From Thiomicrorhabdus sp. 6S3-12 (lineage in GTDB: Bacteria; Pseudomonadota; Gammaproteobacteria; Thiomicrospirales; Thiomicrospiraceae): DNA of 64,000 nucleotides. How positions within the stretch are numbered: position 1 is the first letter of the stretch; every line of letters begins with the position of its first letter. The stretch lies in NCBI RefSeq assembly GCF_017571475.1, contig NZ_JAGETW010000008.1, forward strand, positions 1 through 64,000, written 5' to 3'. The translations under genes were made by a program, and so were the position numbers. Positions 43,257 to 52,814 of the stretch are shown here, in pieces. The notes under the pieces are model-generated. The model saw only the letters and a program-made list of their open reading frames with translations, had not been told where the DNA came from and made no database searches.

Positions 43257-44081
43257 ATGCCACAAACAATACACCATCATGGAATTCATGAGCACATCAC
43301 GGAAAAAGGCGAACATATCGTTTCTAAAGATTGCCGTTACGGTGACGTTGGCCACTGGCTGAAAAAAGGTTGGATGGACATGGCACACGCTCCGGCTGCT
43401 TCGCTGTTTTATGGTGCTGTCATGGCTCTGTCCGTGTTGCTGGTTTACGCCAGTTTCCGGGATCAGCCGATCATGATGTTCCAGGTCGCAACCTTCTTCG
43501 TGATGTTATCGCCGTTTCTTGCAACCGGTCTCTATGCTATCTCCAGACAATTGCAGCATGGCGAAAAACCTAATCTGGCGGCGTCAATGTTTGCCTGGCG
43601 TCATAACATAACCGAGTTCGCACTTTTCGCTCTGGCATTAGGGGTCATTATCGCGATCTGGAGTCGTGTGGTTCCCCTAATCGCTGCCGTAGTGAAATCG
43701 AACAGTCTATTGATTGTCGATCCGGATGCAGGCGTTATGGGCTTCCTGACTTCCGATGCAGGGCAAACCTTTATGACCTACTTTTTAGTCGCAGGAGTGT
43801 TTGTTGCAGCATTGGTCTTTGCTCTTAGTGTCGTCACAATCCCGCTACTGCTTCGCGACAGCAATATCGGAGTCATCCAGGCAATGATTCTAAGCTTTGA
43901 AGTCGTAATGGAAAATAAAGGCGTTATGGCGCTGTGGGCTCTGATTATCGGCTCTCTGATTACGGTAGGTATTGTCACCTTCGGGATCGCCATGCTGATC
44001 GTCATGCCGCTTTTAGGTTACGCCTCATGGCACGCGTTTAATGACCTGATTGAAATCGACCCTAAAACCGAAATCAAATAA
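43257..44081 (+). CDS. DUF2189 family membrane protein
   Basis: 274 residues from ATG 43257 (GGAGGG 4 nt upstream); an ATG 12 bp earlier is the other option. A His-rich, charged N-terminus is followed by RYGDVGHWLKKGWMDMAHAP and six or so membrane helices, matching DUF2189 proteins. The segment LLLRDSNIGVIQAMILSFEVV is typical. Some relatives are annotated as cytochrome c oxidase subunit I-like, but there is no heme-copper motif here. Function unknown. Confidence 0.85.
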   Translation: MPQTIHHHGIHEHITEKGEHIVSKDCRYGDVGHWLKKGWMDMAHAPAASLFYGAVMALSVLLVYASFRDQPIMMFQVATFFVMLSPFLATGLYAISRQLQHGEKPNLAASMFAWRHNITEFALFALALGVIIAIWSRVVPLIAAVVKSNSLLIVDPDAGVMGFLTSDAGQTFMTYFLVAGVFVAALVFALSVVTIPLLLRDSNIGVIQAMILSFEVVMENKGVMALWALIIGSLITVGIVTFGIAMLIVMPLLGYASWHAFNDLIEIDPKTEIK

Positions 44082-44233
44082 CTCTCCCCCAAAAAATAAA
44101 GCAAATTGATTTCTTCCCGTCCTTGTTTGCCTTTTTAATTGCGTCCAACCGGGCTGCAATTAAAAAGGACTTTATTCCCCATAAATGATAGATTGTTGAC
44201 CTTGATTACCATCCACCTATCAGGGGTTTTTGC

Positions 44234-44614
44234 ATGTCTAAAAAAGTCTACTGCATCGCAGAATTTCAACCGAAACCCGGCCAATCTGAAGCGCTGTTTA
44301 AAGTCTTGCAGTCGCTTGAACCGAATACCTTAAGAGAAGACGGCTGCCTGCAATACAGAGTCACCCGTCAGATTATCAGCCCGTTTGCCGAAGGCAACGG
44401 TTTTCCGATAGTCTTTAACGAGATATGGCAGGATATGGCGGCTTTTGAAGCGCATTGCCAGAGAAAAGAGATCGTGAATTTTTTCGAGAAATACTGCCTG
44501 GCCGAAGATGGTCTGGCGGCAGATTGGAATGTCAGAGTGTTCAGCGATGAGCCGGAAAACTACGACGCACCGCTGAAGCAGGCGCCGCACTCTTCCGACT
44601 ATCTTGCTTTATAG
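44234..44614 (+). CDS. ABM-domain (antibiotic biosynthesis monooxygenase-like) protein
   Basis: 126 residues. The ferredoxin-like ABM fold is seen in VYCIAEFQPKPGQSEALFKVL, DGCLQYRV and FNEIWQDMAAFEAHCQ. Most bacterial members are small cytosolic proteins of unknown substrate, some acting as quinol or heme monooxygenases. The start is ATG 44234 after a GGGG-containing leader. It converges on the alpha/beta hydrolase gene with only 3 bp between. Confidence 0.8.
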   Translation: MSKKVYCIAEFQPKPGQSEALFKVLQSLEPNTLREDGCLQYRVTRQIISPFAEGNGFPIVFNEIWQDMAAFEAHCQRKEIVNFFEKYCLAEDGLAADWNVRVFSDEPENYDAPLKQAPHSSDYLAL

Positions 44615-44617
44615 AAA

Positions 44618-45529
44618 TTATTCGGCAATGAATTCCGCGGCTGCGGTCGCCAGGTCTTCATTGGCGAAATCCATAAAGAAGTGACCGGCGTCTTCAACCG
44701 TTACCGAAGAAACCTTACCGGCCTCAACCAAAGGTTTAATTGCCTGCGGCAGGTCCGGAACCACGTCATCATCGCTCCCCATCACAACCAGAGTCGGTTT
44801 ATGCGGGTTTTGCAACAGAGTCGGCGTATCGAACTGCGGCTTCACCGTGTAATAATCAGCAAAAGCGGCTGCCGTCACCTGAGCGTCTTTACAGTAGATA
44901 AAATAGGTCTTATCCAGCATTTGGTCGCCCTTGCCTTCAGCAACCAGCTTTTGCGCTTTGTCCAGAATCGGCTGCAAAGAGGTACCGGCTTTCTGCGCGT
45001 ACTCATCCGCCGATTGCTGTGCACCGGTTGCCGGCGCGATCAGAATGACCTTATCAATCATATCGCTGTCGTGCTCAGCCGCGTACCAGGCCGTCTGATT
45101 ACCGCCGCGCGAATGTCCCATTAGAACCACTTTTTCCGTACCCTGCTGCTTCAACCAGTCCATCCAGTAACCGATCTCTTGCAGCGCATCAGTATGTTTA
45201 TGAGTATGCGGAACGGCACAATCATATTCTCCATGACGATTATCCAAGCCTAGAGAAAGATTGATAGACAAGGAGCTAACGCCCTGCGCAGCCAGATTTT
45301 TCTGAAGTGCGGCATAAGTCGAACGCTCTTTATGCGTTAGAGTTCCATGGGTCAATAACACCATCTCGTCGGAGAACCCTTTACCGTCAGCCATAAGTAA
45401 ATTGGCATTCAGCGTCAGTCCGTGTTGCTGCTGAGTAACTTCCTTAACTTCGGCCGCCGATGCAGCTGGCGCCCATGAGGCAGTTGTAATTGCCGCTGCA
45501 GTAAACAGAGCGGTTAATAGCTTTTTCAT
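44618..45529 (-). CDS. secreted alpha/beta hydrolase
   Basis: 303 residues. A signal peptide (about 1-25, ending ASA) precedes an alpha/beta hydrolase fold. The nucleophile elbow is GHSRGG (in VVLMGHSRGGNQTAW). The Asp is probably in VMGSDDDVVPDLP and the His in VEDAGHFFMDF. It is probably periplasmic or an envelope esterase; the substrate is unknown. AAGGAG lies before the ATG. Confidence 0.85.
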   Translation of the reverse strand: MKKLLTALFTAAAITTASWAPAASAAEVKEVTQQQHGLTLNANLLMADGKGFSDEMVLLTHGTLTHKERSTYAALQKNLAAQGVSSLSINLSLGLDNRHGEYDCAVPHTHKHTDALQEIGYWMDWLKQQGTEKVVLMGHSRGGNQTAWYAAEHDSDMIDKVILIAPATGAQQSADEYAQKAGTSLQPILDKAQKLVAEGKGDQMLDKTYFIYCKDAQVTAAAFADYYTVKPQFDTPTLLQNPHKPTLVVMGSDDDVVPDLPQAIKPLVEAGKVSSVTVEDAGHFFMDFANEDLATAAAEFIAE

Positions 45530-45716
45530 GACAAGGCTCCTTTATGAATTAAGCGCTGGAATTTTTAACCCAATTAAAAGACATTATCAAGGTAAATTAA
45601 TTAGGCTTATAAATAACTTTTATACCCTGTTTAGCCGCGGAGACAAAAGCGATTCGAAAGAATGACGATTACGCTTTTTAACAGTTCACAAGGCTTTAGC
45701 TCCGGTAGCCATTGCG

Positions 45717-45722
45717 TATAAT
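45717..45722 (+). promoter_or_regulatory. candidate -10 box for Bat operon 2
   Basis: A perfect TATAAT lies 31 bp before the GTG start of the second moxR gene. The -35 region (CTTTAG or TTTAGC, about 17 bp upstream) is poor, so an activator may be needed. No other promoter candidate as good was seen in the 223-bp gap to the divergent hydrolase gene. Confidence 0.45.
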
Positions 45723-45752
45723 AGCCAAAAAAATTTAATAAACGGATGGCCT

Positions 45753-46727
45753 GTGTCTAGCATCGATTTACAGCTCTTAAACGGATTCCAACACCTGCAA
45801 AAGCAGATTAACCAACAGATTATCGGTCAGCCGAAACTGACCGAGCGCATGCTGATCGCGCTTTTGGCCGACGGGCACATTCTGGTTGAAGGACCACCGG
45901 GCCTGGCAAAAACCAAAGCGATCAAAACGCTGGCCGAGCTGATTGAAGGCAGTTTCCATCGCATTCAATTCACACCGGACCTTCTTCCGTCCGACATTAC
46001 CGGAACCGAGATTTACCGTCCGGAAACAGGCGTTTTCGAATTCCAAAGCGGGCCGATTTTCCACAATCTGCTTCTGGCCGACGAAATCAACCGCGCTCCA
46101 GCGAAAGTTCAAGCTGCTCTTCTGGAGGCGATGGCAGAGGGGCAGGTCAGCGTCGGCAAGCGCTCCTTGCCTATGGCCGCGCTGTTTATGGTCATGGCAA
46201 CACAGAATCCGCTGGAACAGGAAGGAACTTACCCGCTGCCGGAAGCGCAGCTTGATCGTTTTATGCTGCACCTTAATGTCGACTACCCGGATGCCGATTC
46301 AGAGTTGAAAATCCTTGAGCTGGTCGAAAGCGAAGCGCGTACGGATGAGAAGCCAGAGAGTGCGGTAATGACTCAGGAACAACTTTTTCAGGCACGCCGT
46401 GAAGTGCTCGAGCTGCATGTCGCAGACAGTATTAAAGACTATATGGTGCAACTGGTTATCGCGACACGTCAGGCCGAACAGTACAGCCAGGAATTGGCCG
46501 ATTGGATTGATGTCGGGGTCAGCCCCAGAGCCACGATCGCTCTTTCCAGATGTGCCCGGGCACATGCCTGGTTGAACGGACAGGAATTTGTCAGCCCGGA
46601 TAATGTGCAAGCGGTTATCCATGATGTCTTTCGCCATCGCCTGCTGCTGAACTTTGAAGCCCAGGCGCAAAACCTGAATGCCGACGACATCACCGATAAA
46701 ATACTCGAACTGGTTCCTGTAGCTTAG
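45753..46727 (+). CDS. MoxR-family AAA+ ATPase, operon 2
   Basis: 324 residues from GTG 45753. Walker A is GPPGLAKTK, Walker B is LADEINRAPAK and sensor 1 is ATQNPLEQEG. It is clearly homologous to the operon 1 MoxR but diverged, roughly half identical in the core by eye. It should be the chaperone ATPase for the DUF58 and vWA proteins that follow, and begins a six-gene operon in the same order as operon 1. Confidence 0.92.
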   Translation: MSSIDLQLLNGFQHLQKQINQQIIGQPKLTERMLIALLADGHILVEGPPGLAKTKAIKTLAELIEGSFHRIQFTPDLLPSDITGTEIYRPETGVFEFQSGPIFHNLLLADEINRAPAKVQAALLEAMAEGQVSVGKRSLPMAALFMVMATQNPLEQEGTYPLPEAQLDRFMLHLNVDYPDADSELKILELVESEARTDEKPESAVMTQEQLFQARREVLELHVADSIKDYMVQLVIATRQAEQYSQELADWIDVGVSPRATIALSRCARAHAWLNGQEFVSPDNVQAVIHDVFRHRLLLNFEAQAQNLNADDITDKILELVPVA

Positions 46728-46737
46728 GTACATATAC

Positions 46738-47658
46738 ATGAACGAAGTTCAGGACTCTATTTACACCCGACTCGATGATCTGCTGTCCTGGCGATTTCAC
46801 GTGAAACAGAAAAAGCTTGTTCAGCAGCAAAAACTGCTGGCCAGCAGCCACGGAGACCACCATGCCGTCCGCAAGGGACGCGGCATGACCTTTAGCGAAG
46901 TTCGCCAGTACCAGCCGGGGGACGATATTCGTCATATCGACTGGCGAGTCACGGCAAGAACCCAAAAAACTCATACCAAAATCTTTGTCGAAGAACACGA
47001 ACGGCCGACATTGATTCTTGCCGAACAGACTCCAGCGCTTTTTTTCGGATCGCAGGTTCGACTCAAAACCGATCAGGTATTGAATATTGCCGCCATTCTC
47101 GGCTGGGTCTCGCTGCAACAGCATGAGCGGGTCGGCGGCGTCTGTTTCAACCACCGGCAACAGATCTGGAACGCCCCGAAAAAGCCACAGCAGAACCTGC
47201 TCAATTTTCTGCAGCAAGCGATCCAGTTACAGCAGCAGAATCAAAAACCAGGCGTCAGCGGCCATCATTATTGGCAGCAGGCACTGCAATTACTGCAAAA
47301 AAACCTGAAACCAGGCTCAAAAGTGTTTTTGATAGGCGATATGCTGCAATTTGACGAGAACCTGCTAACCCCATTGAAACAGCTGCGCCGCCATGCCGAG
47401 ATTATTGCAATACATATCTTCGATCCGCTCGACCGGGAAATTCCCGAACTCGGCTGGCTGAATATTCAAGGTTTTCAGGGACAAACCATGCGACTGGACA
47501 GTTTCCGCAAGCAAACACGCGAAAATTACCGCGAACTGTATCAGCAGCAATGGAATAGAGTTCAGCATGCTTTTTACGGCTTGCGCATCCCGCTGGTTGA
47601 AATCAGCAATCAGGATCATCCGGTCAAAGCCGCTCTGCAAACGCATTTGATTCACTGA
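46738..47658 (+). CDS. DUF58 domain protein, operon 2
   Basis: 306 residues. The DUF58 hallmark is RGMTFSEVRQYQPGDDIRHIDW near 45-66, followed by a vWA-like fold (IFVEEHERPTLILAEQTPALFFG). It starts 10 bp after moxR and ends 7 bp before the DUF4381 gene. A parS-like CACGTG 16-mer lies inside its 5' end (46793-46808). Confidence 0.88.
   Translation: MNEVQDSIYTRLDDLLSWRFHVKQKKLVQQQKLLASSHGDHHAVRKGRGMTFSEVRQYQPGDDIRHIDWRVTARTQKTHTKIFVEEHERPTLILAEQTPALFFGSQVRLKTDQVLNIAAILGWVSLQQHERVGGVCFNHRQQIWNAPKKPQQNLLNFLQQAIQLQQQNQKPGVSGHHYWQQALQLLQKNLKPGSKVFLIGDMLQFDENLLTPLKQLRRHAEIIAIHIFDPLDREIPELGWLNIQGFQGQTMRLDSFRKQTRENYRELYQQQWNRVQHAFYGLRIPLVEISNQDHPVKAALQTHLIH
46793..46808. promoter_or_regulatory. parS-like 16-mer (14/16)
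   Basis: GATTTCACGTGAAACA agrees with the parS consensus at 14 of 16 positions, the best of the four in the window. It is inside the DUF58 gene of Bat operon 2; parS sites often lie in coding sequence. Confidence 0.35.
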
Positions 47659-47665
47659 GGCAAAG

Positions 47666-48136
47666 ATGAACCCCGAAGTATTACAGCAACTGCACGACAT
47701 TCATCTTCCCGACCCGATCGGCTGGTGGCCCCTGGCTTTTGCCTGGTGGATTCTGCTCCTGTCGATTACCTCGATTATCATCGGTGTCATCTGGTACTTT
47801 ACCGATCTGAGACGGCGTAATGTTTATCGACGTCAGGCACAGGAAACTCTGCAATCCATCATGCATAGCGAACAGAGCAGCAACCAGAAAATCATGCACA
47901 TCAACGCTCTGCTCAAGCAGGTCGCCATTACCGCTTATGGTCGGCGCAGAGTCGCGGCACTGCATCAGCAGCAATGGATTGACTTCTTAAAGGAAAATGC
48001 CGGTTATATTGCTCAACCTCCGCAGATCAAACAGATCCAGCAGGCGGCCTACGCACCTGAAAACGAAAACAGCCTCCAATTGCTCGCACAATGGCATGAC
48101 TATGCCGCACGCTGGATAAAGGGACACCATCAATGA
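47666..48136 (+). CDS. DUF4381 family membrane protein, operon 2
   Basis: 156 residues, the same length as its operon 1 counterpart. It begins with the typical LHDIHLPDPIGWWPLAFAWW, then one membrane span near 25-45 and a cytosolic helical part. Its stop overlaps the batA-like start by 4 bp. No enzymatic motif is known for the family. Confidence 0.85.
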   Translation: MNPEVLQQLHDIHLPDPIGWWPLAFAWWILLLSITSIIIGVIWYFTDLRRRNVYRRQAQETLQSIMHSEQSSNQKIMHINALLKQVAITAYGRRRVAALHQQQWIDFLKENAGYIAQPPQIKQIQQAAYAPENENSLQLLAQWHDYAARWIKGHHQ

Positions 48137-49137
48137 ATTGGTCGAGCCTTCTGGCAAACTTCGAATTTATCTGGCCGTGGATGTTCGCTATTCTGCCGTT
48201 GCCCTGGATAATCCGTATCCTTTTAAGACCGGTAGCACAAAACCAGAGCACCCTCTTTGCGCCGGAAATCGTCGCCCGAATCGGTCACAGCCTGCCGAGC
48301 GAAAATCTAATCGAACCGCAACACCCCAAGTTTCGCGTCCCTTTCGCCTACGCTTTACTATGGTTTCTGCTGGTAACCGCCACCGCCCGCCCGGTCTGGT
48401 TTTTAACCCCGACGCCTTTCCAGCAGAGCGGTAAAGAGATGATGCTGGCAGTGGATCTATCCGGTTCCATGCAGAAAGCGGATATGTATCTCGGCGGTGA
48501 TAACGTCAACCGTCTAATTGCAGTGAAATCGGTGGTTGCCAACTTTATCGCCCAACGACAGGGCGACCGTATGGGGCTGGTTGTCTTTGGTTCGCAGGCT
48601 TTTTTGCAAAGCCCCCTGACCTATGATCTGAACACGGTTAAAACGCTACTGGATGAAAGTCAAATTGGAATGGCCGGTAATAATACCGCGATCGGAGACG
48701 CCATTGGCCTGACGTTAAAACACCTGCGTAAAACCAAACAAACCGATGCCGTGCTGATTCTGCTCACCGACGGCTCCAACACCAGCGGAATCGATCCCAT
48801 CAAGGCCGCCGAACAGGCACAGAAAATGCAGCTTAAGATCTATACTGTCGGCGTGGGCAAGGAGCGTAGCGGTTTCAACGGTCTGATCCCGAGTAAAACC
48901 GATATGGATGTCACCACCCTGAGCAAAATCGCCGACATGACTGGCGGGCAGTTTTTCCGCGCCAACGACACCGAACAGTTGCAACAGATCTATCAGTACA
49001 TCAACCAGCTTGAATCGGTTCAACATGAGGTTTTCAGCTACCGGTTGCGCAGCGAGCTGTATTTTTGGCCGCTCGGCGCGGCGATGCTGTTAAGCCTGCT
49101 GCTGGCATGGCTGCACCTGCGCAGGTTGGGAGGCTAA
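48133..49137 (+). CDS. BatA-like vWA membrane protein, operon 2
   Basis: 334 residues. Membrane spans near 14-31, 71-88 and 312-330 flank a vWA domain with an intact MIDAS: D108-L-S110-G-S112, Thr in NNTAIGDAIG, and Asp in LLTDGSN. This is the normal metal site, unlike the Glu variant in operon 1. It is followed without a gap by the BatB/C gene, and its start overlaps the DUF4381 stop by 4 bp. Confidence 0.9.
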   Translation: MNWSSLLANFEFIWPWMFAILPLPWIIRILLRPVAQNQSTLFAPEIVARIGHSLPSENLIEPQHPKFRVPFAYALLWFLLVTATARPVWFLTPTPFQQSGKEMMLAVDLSGSMQKADMYLGGDNVNRLIAVKSVVANFIAQRQGDRMGLVVFGSQAFLQSPLTYDLNTVKTLLDESQIGMAGNNTAIGDAIGLTLKHLRKTKQTDAVLILLTDGSNTSGIDPIKAAEQAQKMQLKIYTVGVGKERSGFNGLIPSKTDMDVTTLSKIADMTGGQFFRANDTEQLQQIYQYINQLESVQHEVFSYRLRSELYFWPLGAAMLLSLLLAWLHLRRLGG

Positions 49138-51099
49138 ATGCTCGGTTTTGAGGTTAATTTTCTGCGCCCATGGTGGTTTCTGACGCTACTGCCGGTTGCC
49201 TGGCTGCTGTGGCGCGCCTGGCAGGTCAAAGCCAAACAGGGAGCCTGGCATCAGGTGATTGCCCCTAAATTCCGCCAGCTTCTGCTCTCTCAGCCGCACA
49301 ACGAAAGCAGTGTTTTTCACAAACTCTGGCTCATCGCCCTGGGACTTGTTTGGCTGCTTATGAGCGTAATTCTGGCAGGACCAAGCCTGAAATCGGTTGA
49401 GATTCCCGCGCAGAAATCGCAACAGGGCACAGTGATTGTGCTTGACCTGTCCCTGTCGATGCTTGCCGACGATTTGACACCGTCTCGTCTGAACCGGGTC
49501 AAATACAAACTCACCGATCTGCTGACCCAGCACCCGGAAATGCCGGTCGGCATGGTTGTCTATGCCGGCAGCGCCCATACCATCAGTCCGATTTCCGAAG
49601 ACAACCAGACACTGCTTAGCCTGATTCCACCATTAAACCCACTGATTATGCCGCAATACGGCTCCGATCCGTTAAGTGGTCTGGAGCAGGCCAAAGCCTT
49701 GCTCGAAGGAGCGCATATCACTCAGGGACATCTAATCTGGATCACCGATGATATCGAAACGGATCAGACTATAGAGATCGAAAAATGGTTCGCGCAAAAC
49801 CCTTACTCTTTACGCATCATAACCGTAGGAACCGCTCAGGGTGCGGCGATAAACCTGCCTAACTACGGGCTGCTCAAAGACGACCAGGGACAGGTGGTAT
49901 TAGCCTCCGTTCCGGTGCAGCGTTTTGCCAATTTGAGCCAAAAACTGCAAGCCCCGATTCAATCACTTAAGATAGAACAGAACGATCTCGACTGGCTTTT
50001 GCCCGGCCGTCTTCAGGCTGCGGCCGCAGATAAGGAAAATAACAAGGAAGTCGTACACCCTTTGGACGAAGGTGCCGCTATTTTACTGCTGCTCGTTCCC
50101 CTGATCGCCTTTCTGTTCCGTCGCGGCCTGCTGTTTGCCCTGACTCCGCTAATGTTGACCTTTTCTCTCAGCGTGCCCGACCCAGCGTATGCGGAAAGCC
50201 AACTGGACGACCTGGCCAATATGTTTCAGTCACACAACCAGCAGGCTTATAAAGCTTTCAACCGCAATAATTTCGAGTCTGCGGAAGCCCTTTTCGAGGA
50301 TAAACAGTGGCGGGCGGCGAGCCTGTACCGTTTAGGGCGTTATAAGGAGGCGGCCAAGTTTTTCGAACAGGATAACAGCGCCCGGGGCAAATATAACCTG
50401 GGCAACGCTCTGGCTAAGAGCGGCGACCTGAAAGGCGCGCAAAAAGCCTATCAGCAAGCTTTGAAAACAGACCCCGATATACAGGATGCCAAAGAAAACC
50501 TGCAACTGATCAATCGCCTGTTGCAGGAACAGGAACAGCAGCAACAAAACCAACCTCAGAATCAGCAAGAGCAACAGAACGCCAACTCGCAAAACGCTTC
50601 TGGACAAGAAACTCCGTCCGAAAAGCAGAGCAATCAGAATCAGGGAACACAAACCCAAAAAGAACAAGAACAAGCAAGATCGGAACAGAACGAAACCGAT
50701 ACAGCTGAAAAAGATCAAGATCAAAAATCTTCGCAGCAGGAAAACAATAGCAACTCTGCCGGACAGAGTGCCGATCAGGCATCTTCCGATGCCAATGGCA
50801 ACAATGGACAAAGCGAAAACGCACGGGAAGGCGAAGAGCAAAAATCGCACAACACAATAGCATCAGAGCAGGAATCAGCAGAAGACCAACAATCCCCGCA
50901 AAAAGCCGGATCGTCCCGTTTAATTGACGAACCCGCAAAAGGCACGCCAAGCGAAAATCAGGACTGGGAAGAACAGCAAGCAACCGAGGCCTGGTTACAA
51001 CAAATTCCGGATCAGCCCGGCCTGTTTTTAAAACGCAAATTCGAATATCAGTACCAGCAACGTCCGCCTGAAGAGAAGCAAATGGAGAAAAAATGGTAA
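49138..51099 (+). CDS. BatB/BatC fusion: vWA plus TPR membrane protein, operon 2
   Basis: 653 residues. N-terminal spans near 12-28 and 64-80, a vWA domain with MIDAS D103-L-S105-L-S107, a further hydrophobic region near 310-345, then TPR units (KYNLGNALAKSGDLKGAQKA). A long Gln/Asn/Glu/Ser-rich stretch (about 460-600) leads to the C-terminal QATEAWLQQIPDQPGLFLKR motif. That last motif is typical of BatB/C proteins. It overlaps the batD-like gene by 7 bp. Confidence 0.9.
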   Translation: MLGFEVNFLRPWWFLTLLPVAWLLWRAWQVKAKQGAWHQVIAPKFRQLLLSQPHNESSVFHKLWLIALGLVWLLMSVILAGPSLKSVEIPAQKSQQGTVIVLDLSLSMLADDLTPSRLNRVKYKLTDLLTQHPEMPVGMVVYAGSAHTISPISEDNQTLLSLIPPLNPLIMPQYGSDPLSGLEQAKALLEGAHITQGHLIWITDDIETDQTIEIEKWFAQNPYSLRIITVGTAQGAAINLPNYGLLKDDQGQVVLASVPVQRFANLSQKLQAPIQSLKIEQNDLDWLLPGRLQAAAADKENNKEVVHPLDEGAAILLLLVPLIAFLFRRGLLFALTPLMLTFSLSVPDPAYAESQLDDLANMFQSHNQQAYKAFNRNNFESAEALFEDKQWRAASLYRLGRYKEAAKFFEQDNSARGKYNLGNALAKSGDLKGAQKAYQQALKTDPDIQDAKENLQLINRLLQEQEQQQQNQPQNQQEQQNANSQNASGQETPSEKQSNQNQGTQTQKEQEQARSEQNETDTAEKDQDQKSSQQENNSNSAGQSADQASSDANGNNGQSENAREGEEQKSHNTIASEQESAEDQQSPQKAGSSRLIDEPAKGTPSENQDWEEQQATEAWLQQIPDQPGLFLKRKFEYQYQQRPPEEKQMEKKW

Positions 51100-52805
51100 G
51101 TTCCCCTTTCAGACATTTACTGAATTTTCTTATAGCCGTTTTCCTGACCGGACTCACTCTGGCTGCATACGCCGATACCCTTAGCGTCAAAACCGAGCGC
51201 CAACAGATCGAACAGGGCGACATTATTTCCTTGTGGGTCGAAGCGGATTTTCAGACCCTTGGTAATAATCTGGACTACTCCGCTCTGGATCAGGACTTTC
51301 AGGTGCTCTCCCGGCAGAGAAGTAACTTTTACGAATTCATAAACGGCCAGCAGAATGCCAAAACACGCTGGCATCTGCGCCTGTTGCCGAAAAAAAGTGG
51401 CGAGTTGCTGGTACCATCCCTGAAACTCGGCAAGATCCACAGCGAACCTCTGAAACTTTTCGTGCAAAAAAGCCAGCACAGCGACAGCAGCGCAGAAAAG
51501 AATTTCTTTTTACGTGCGGAAATCGATCATCAAACGGGATATGTCCAGCAACAGCTGTTGTATAAACTGCGCTTCTATTACCGCGGCAAACTGCTGCCCG
51601 GAACCGGCAACATCCGCCCGATTAACTTTGGCAACACGCTTAACGAAGTACTCAAAGACGAGTCGATCTACAACACCATAATCGACGACAATACCTATAC
51701 GGTGCACGAATGGCTGTACGCTCTGTTTCCGCAACAGAGCGGCGAGCTGACAATCGCCGGAACACAAGTCAGCGGAATCGCCAGAGTCGAAGGCCGTCAG
51801 AAAGCGATCGACGAGCAAGCCAACGACATCACTGTGCAGATCCTTCCCGCAGCCGATGACGGACAACCCTATTCAATACAACAGCCATGGCTACCGGCAA
51901 AATCCATGCTGATTCAGCAGAACTGGCAGCAGACACCGCAAGAAATCCGCGTCGGCGACAGCCTGACTCGCGTTATCACTCTGCAGGCATTCGGACTTAA
52001 GGCAAGCCAGTTGCCGACCATCGAAACGCCTGACGGAGCCACTTACAAAGTCTATAGCCAGCCACCGCAAGGCGAAGAAGACAAACTTGATTCAGGACTG
52101 GTCAGCCGTATCAAAGTCACGCAGAATATCGTACCGACCGCCCCTGGAGAGATCCAGATTCCGAGCTACCGACTCAAATGGTTCAATACCGAAACGCAAC
52201 ACTTCGAAGCGGTGACCCTGGAAGGGAAAGAATTTACAATCTTACCAGCTGAAAATCAGCCGGATTATCAGCAAATTCCGGCACAGAAAAATCCTTCAGA
52301 TACGAACCAAACTGATAACAACTTAACGGAAAATCAAAGCAATAACCGACTTGTTTGGCCTATTTGGCCGCTTTTGACTGCTTTATTTGCTATTGCCTGG
52401 CTGATAACACTGCTTTTATGGTGGCTTGCCAGAAAACAAAAACCGGCCGGACTGCAAACGGAAATTGCACATAACGACAACCGTCCAGACTTAAGCTTTC
52501 AGCAGTGGTGTCAGGCGGACGATAAAACCTTCTATCGCCATCTGCGCCGGCATCTGCACACGCAATTGCACATACTTCGCACCAGCGAACTCTTAGAGTT
52601 GGATGCAGAACCTCTGCAACAGAAAATTCACCTGTTCGAAAAACAGCTTTATGCTGCGGATATCGAAGCGACCGACACAGAAAAATTAAAAGCCGAAATC
52701 TGCACGCTGCTGGGTCAGATCAAACCTAAAACAACCGGCACACAGAACTTGACAAGAAACACCCAGTTACAGGCGCTCTATCCGCAAACCAGCCGGAAAC
52801 GCTAG
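51093..52805 (+). CDS. BatD-like exported membrane protein, operon 2
   Basis: 570 residues. Signal peptide about 1-27 (ending YADT), then a long periplasmic region of beta domains with LSVKTERQQIEQGDIISLWV. One membrane span lies near 425-447 (WPLLTALFAIAWLITLLLWW), with a cytosolic tail. This is the BatD layout, longer than the operon 1 version by about 84 residues. It overlaps the preceding gene by 7 bp and ends 9 bp before the convergent HDAC gene. Confidence 0.85.
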   Translation: MVSSPFRHLLNFLIAVFLTGLTLAAYADTLSVKTERQQIEQGDIISLWVEADFQTLGNNLDYSALDQDFQVLSRQRSNFYEFINGQQNAKTRWHLRLLPKKSGELLVPSLKLGKIHSEPLKLFVQKSQHSDSSAEKNFFLRAEIDHQTGYVQQQLLYKLRFYYRGKLLPGTGNIRPINFGNTLNEVLKDESIYNTIIDDNTYTVHEWLYALFPQQSGELTIAGTQVSGIARVEGRQKAIDEQANDITVQILPAADDGQPYSIQQPWLPAKSMLIQQNWQQTPQEIRVGDSLTRVITLQAFGLKASQLPTIETPDGATYKVYSQPPQGEEDKLDSGLVSRIKVTQNIVPTAPGEIQIPSYRLKWFNTETQHFEAVTLEGKEFTILPAENQPDYQQIPAQKNPSDTNQTDNNLTENQSNNRLVWPIWPLLTALFAIAWLITLLLWWLARKQKPAGLQTEIAHNDNRPDLSFQQWCQADDKTFYRHLRRHLHTQLHILRTSELLELDAEPLQQKIHLFEKQLYAADIEATDTEKLKAEICTLLGQIKPKTTGTQNLTRNTQLQALYPQTSRKR

Positions 52806-52814
52806 ACAAAAACT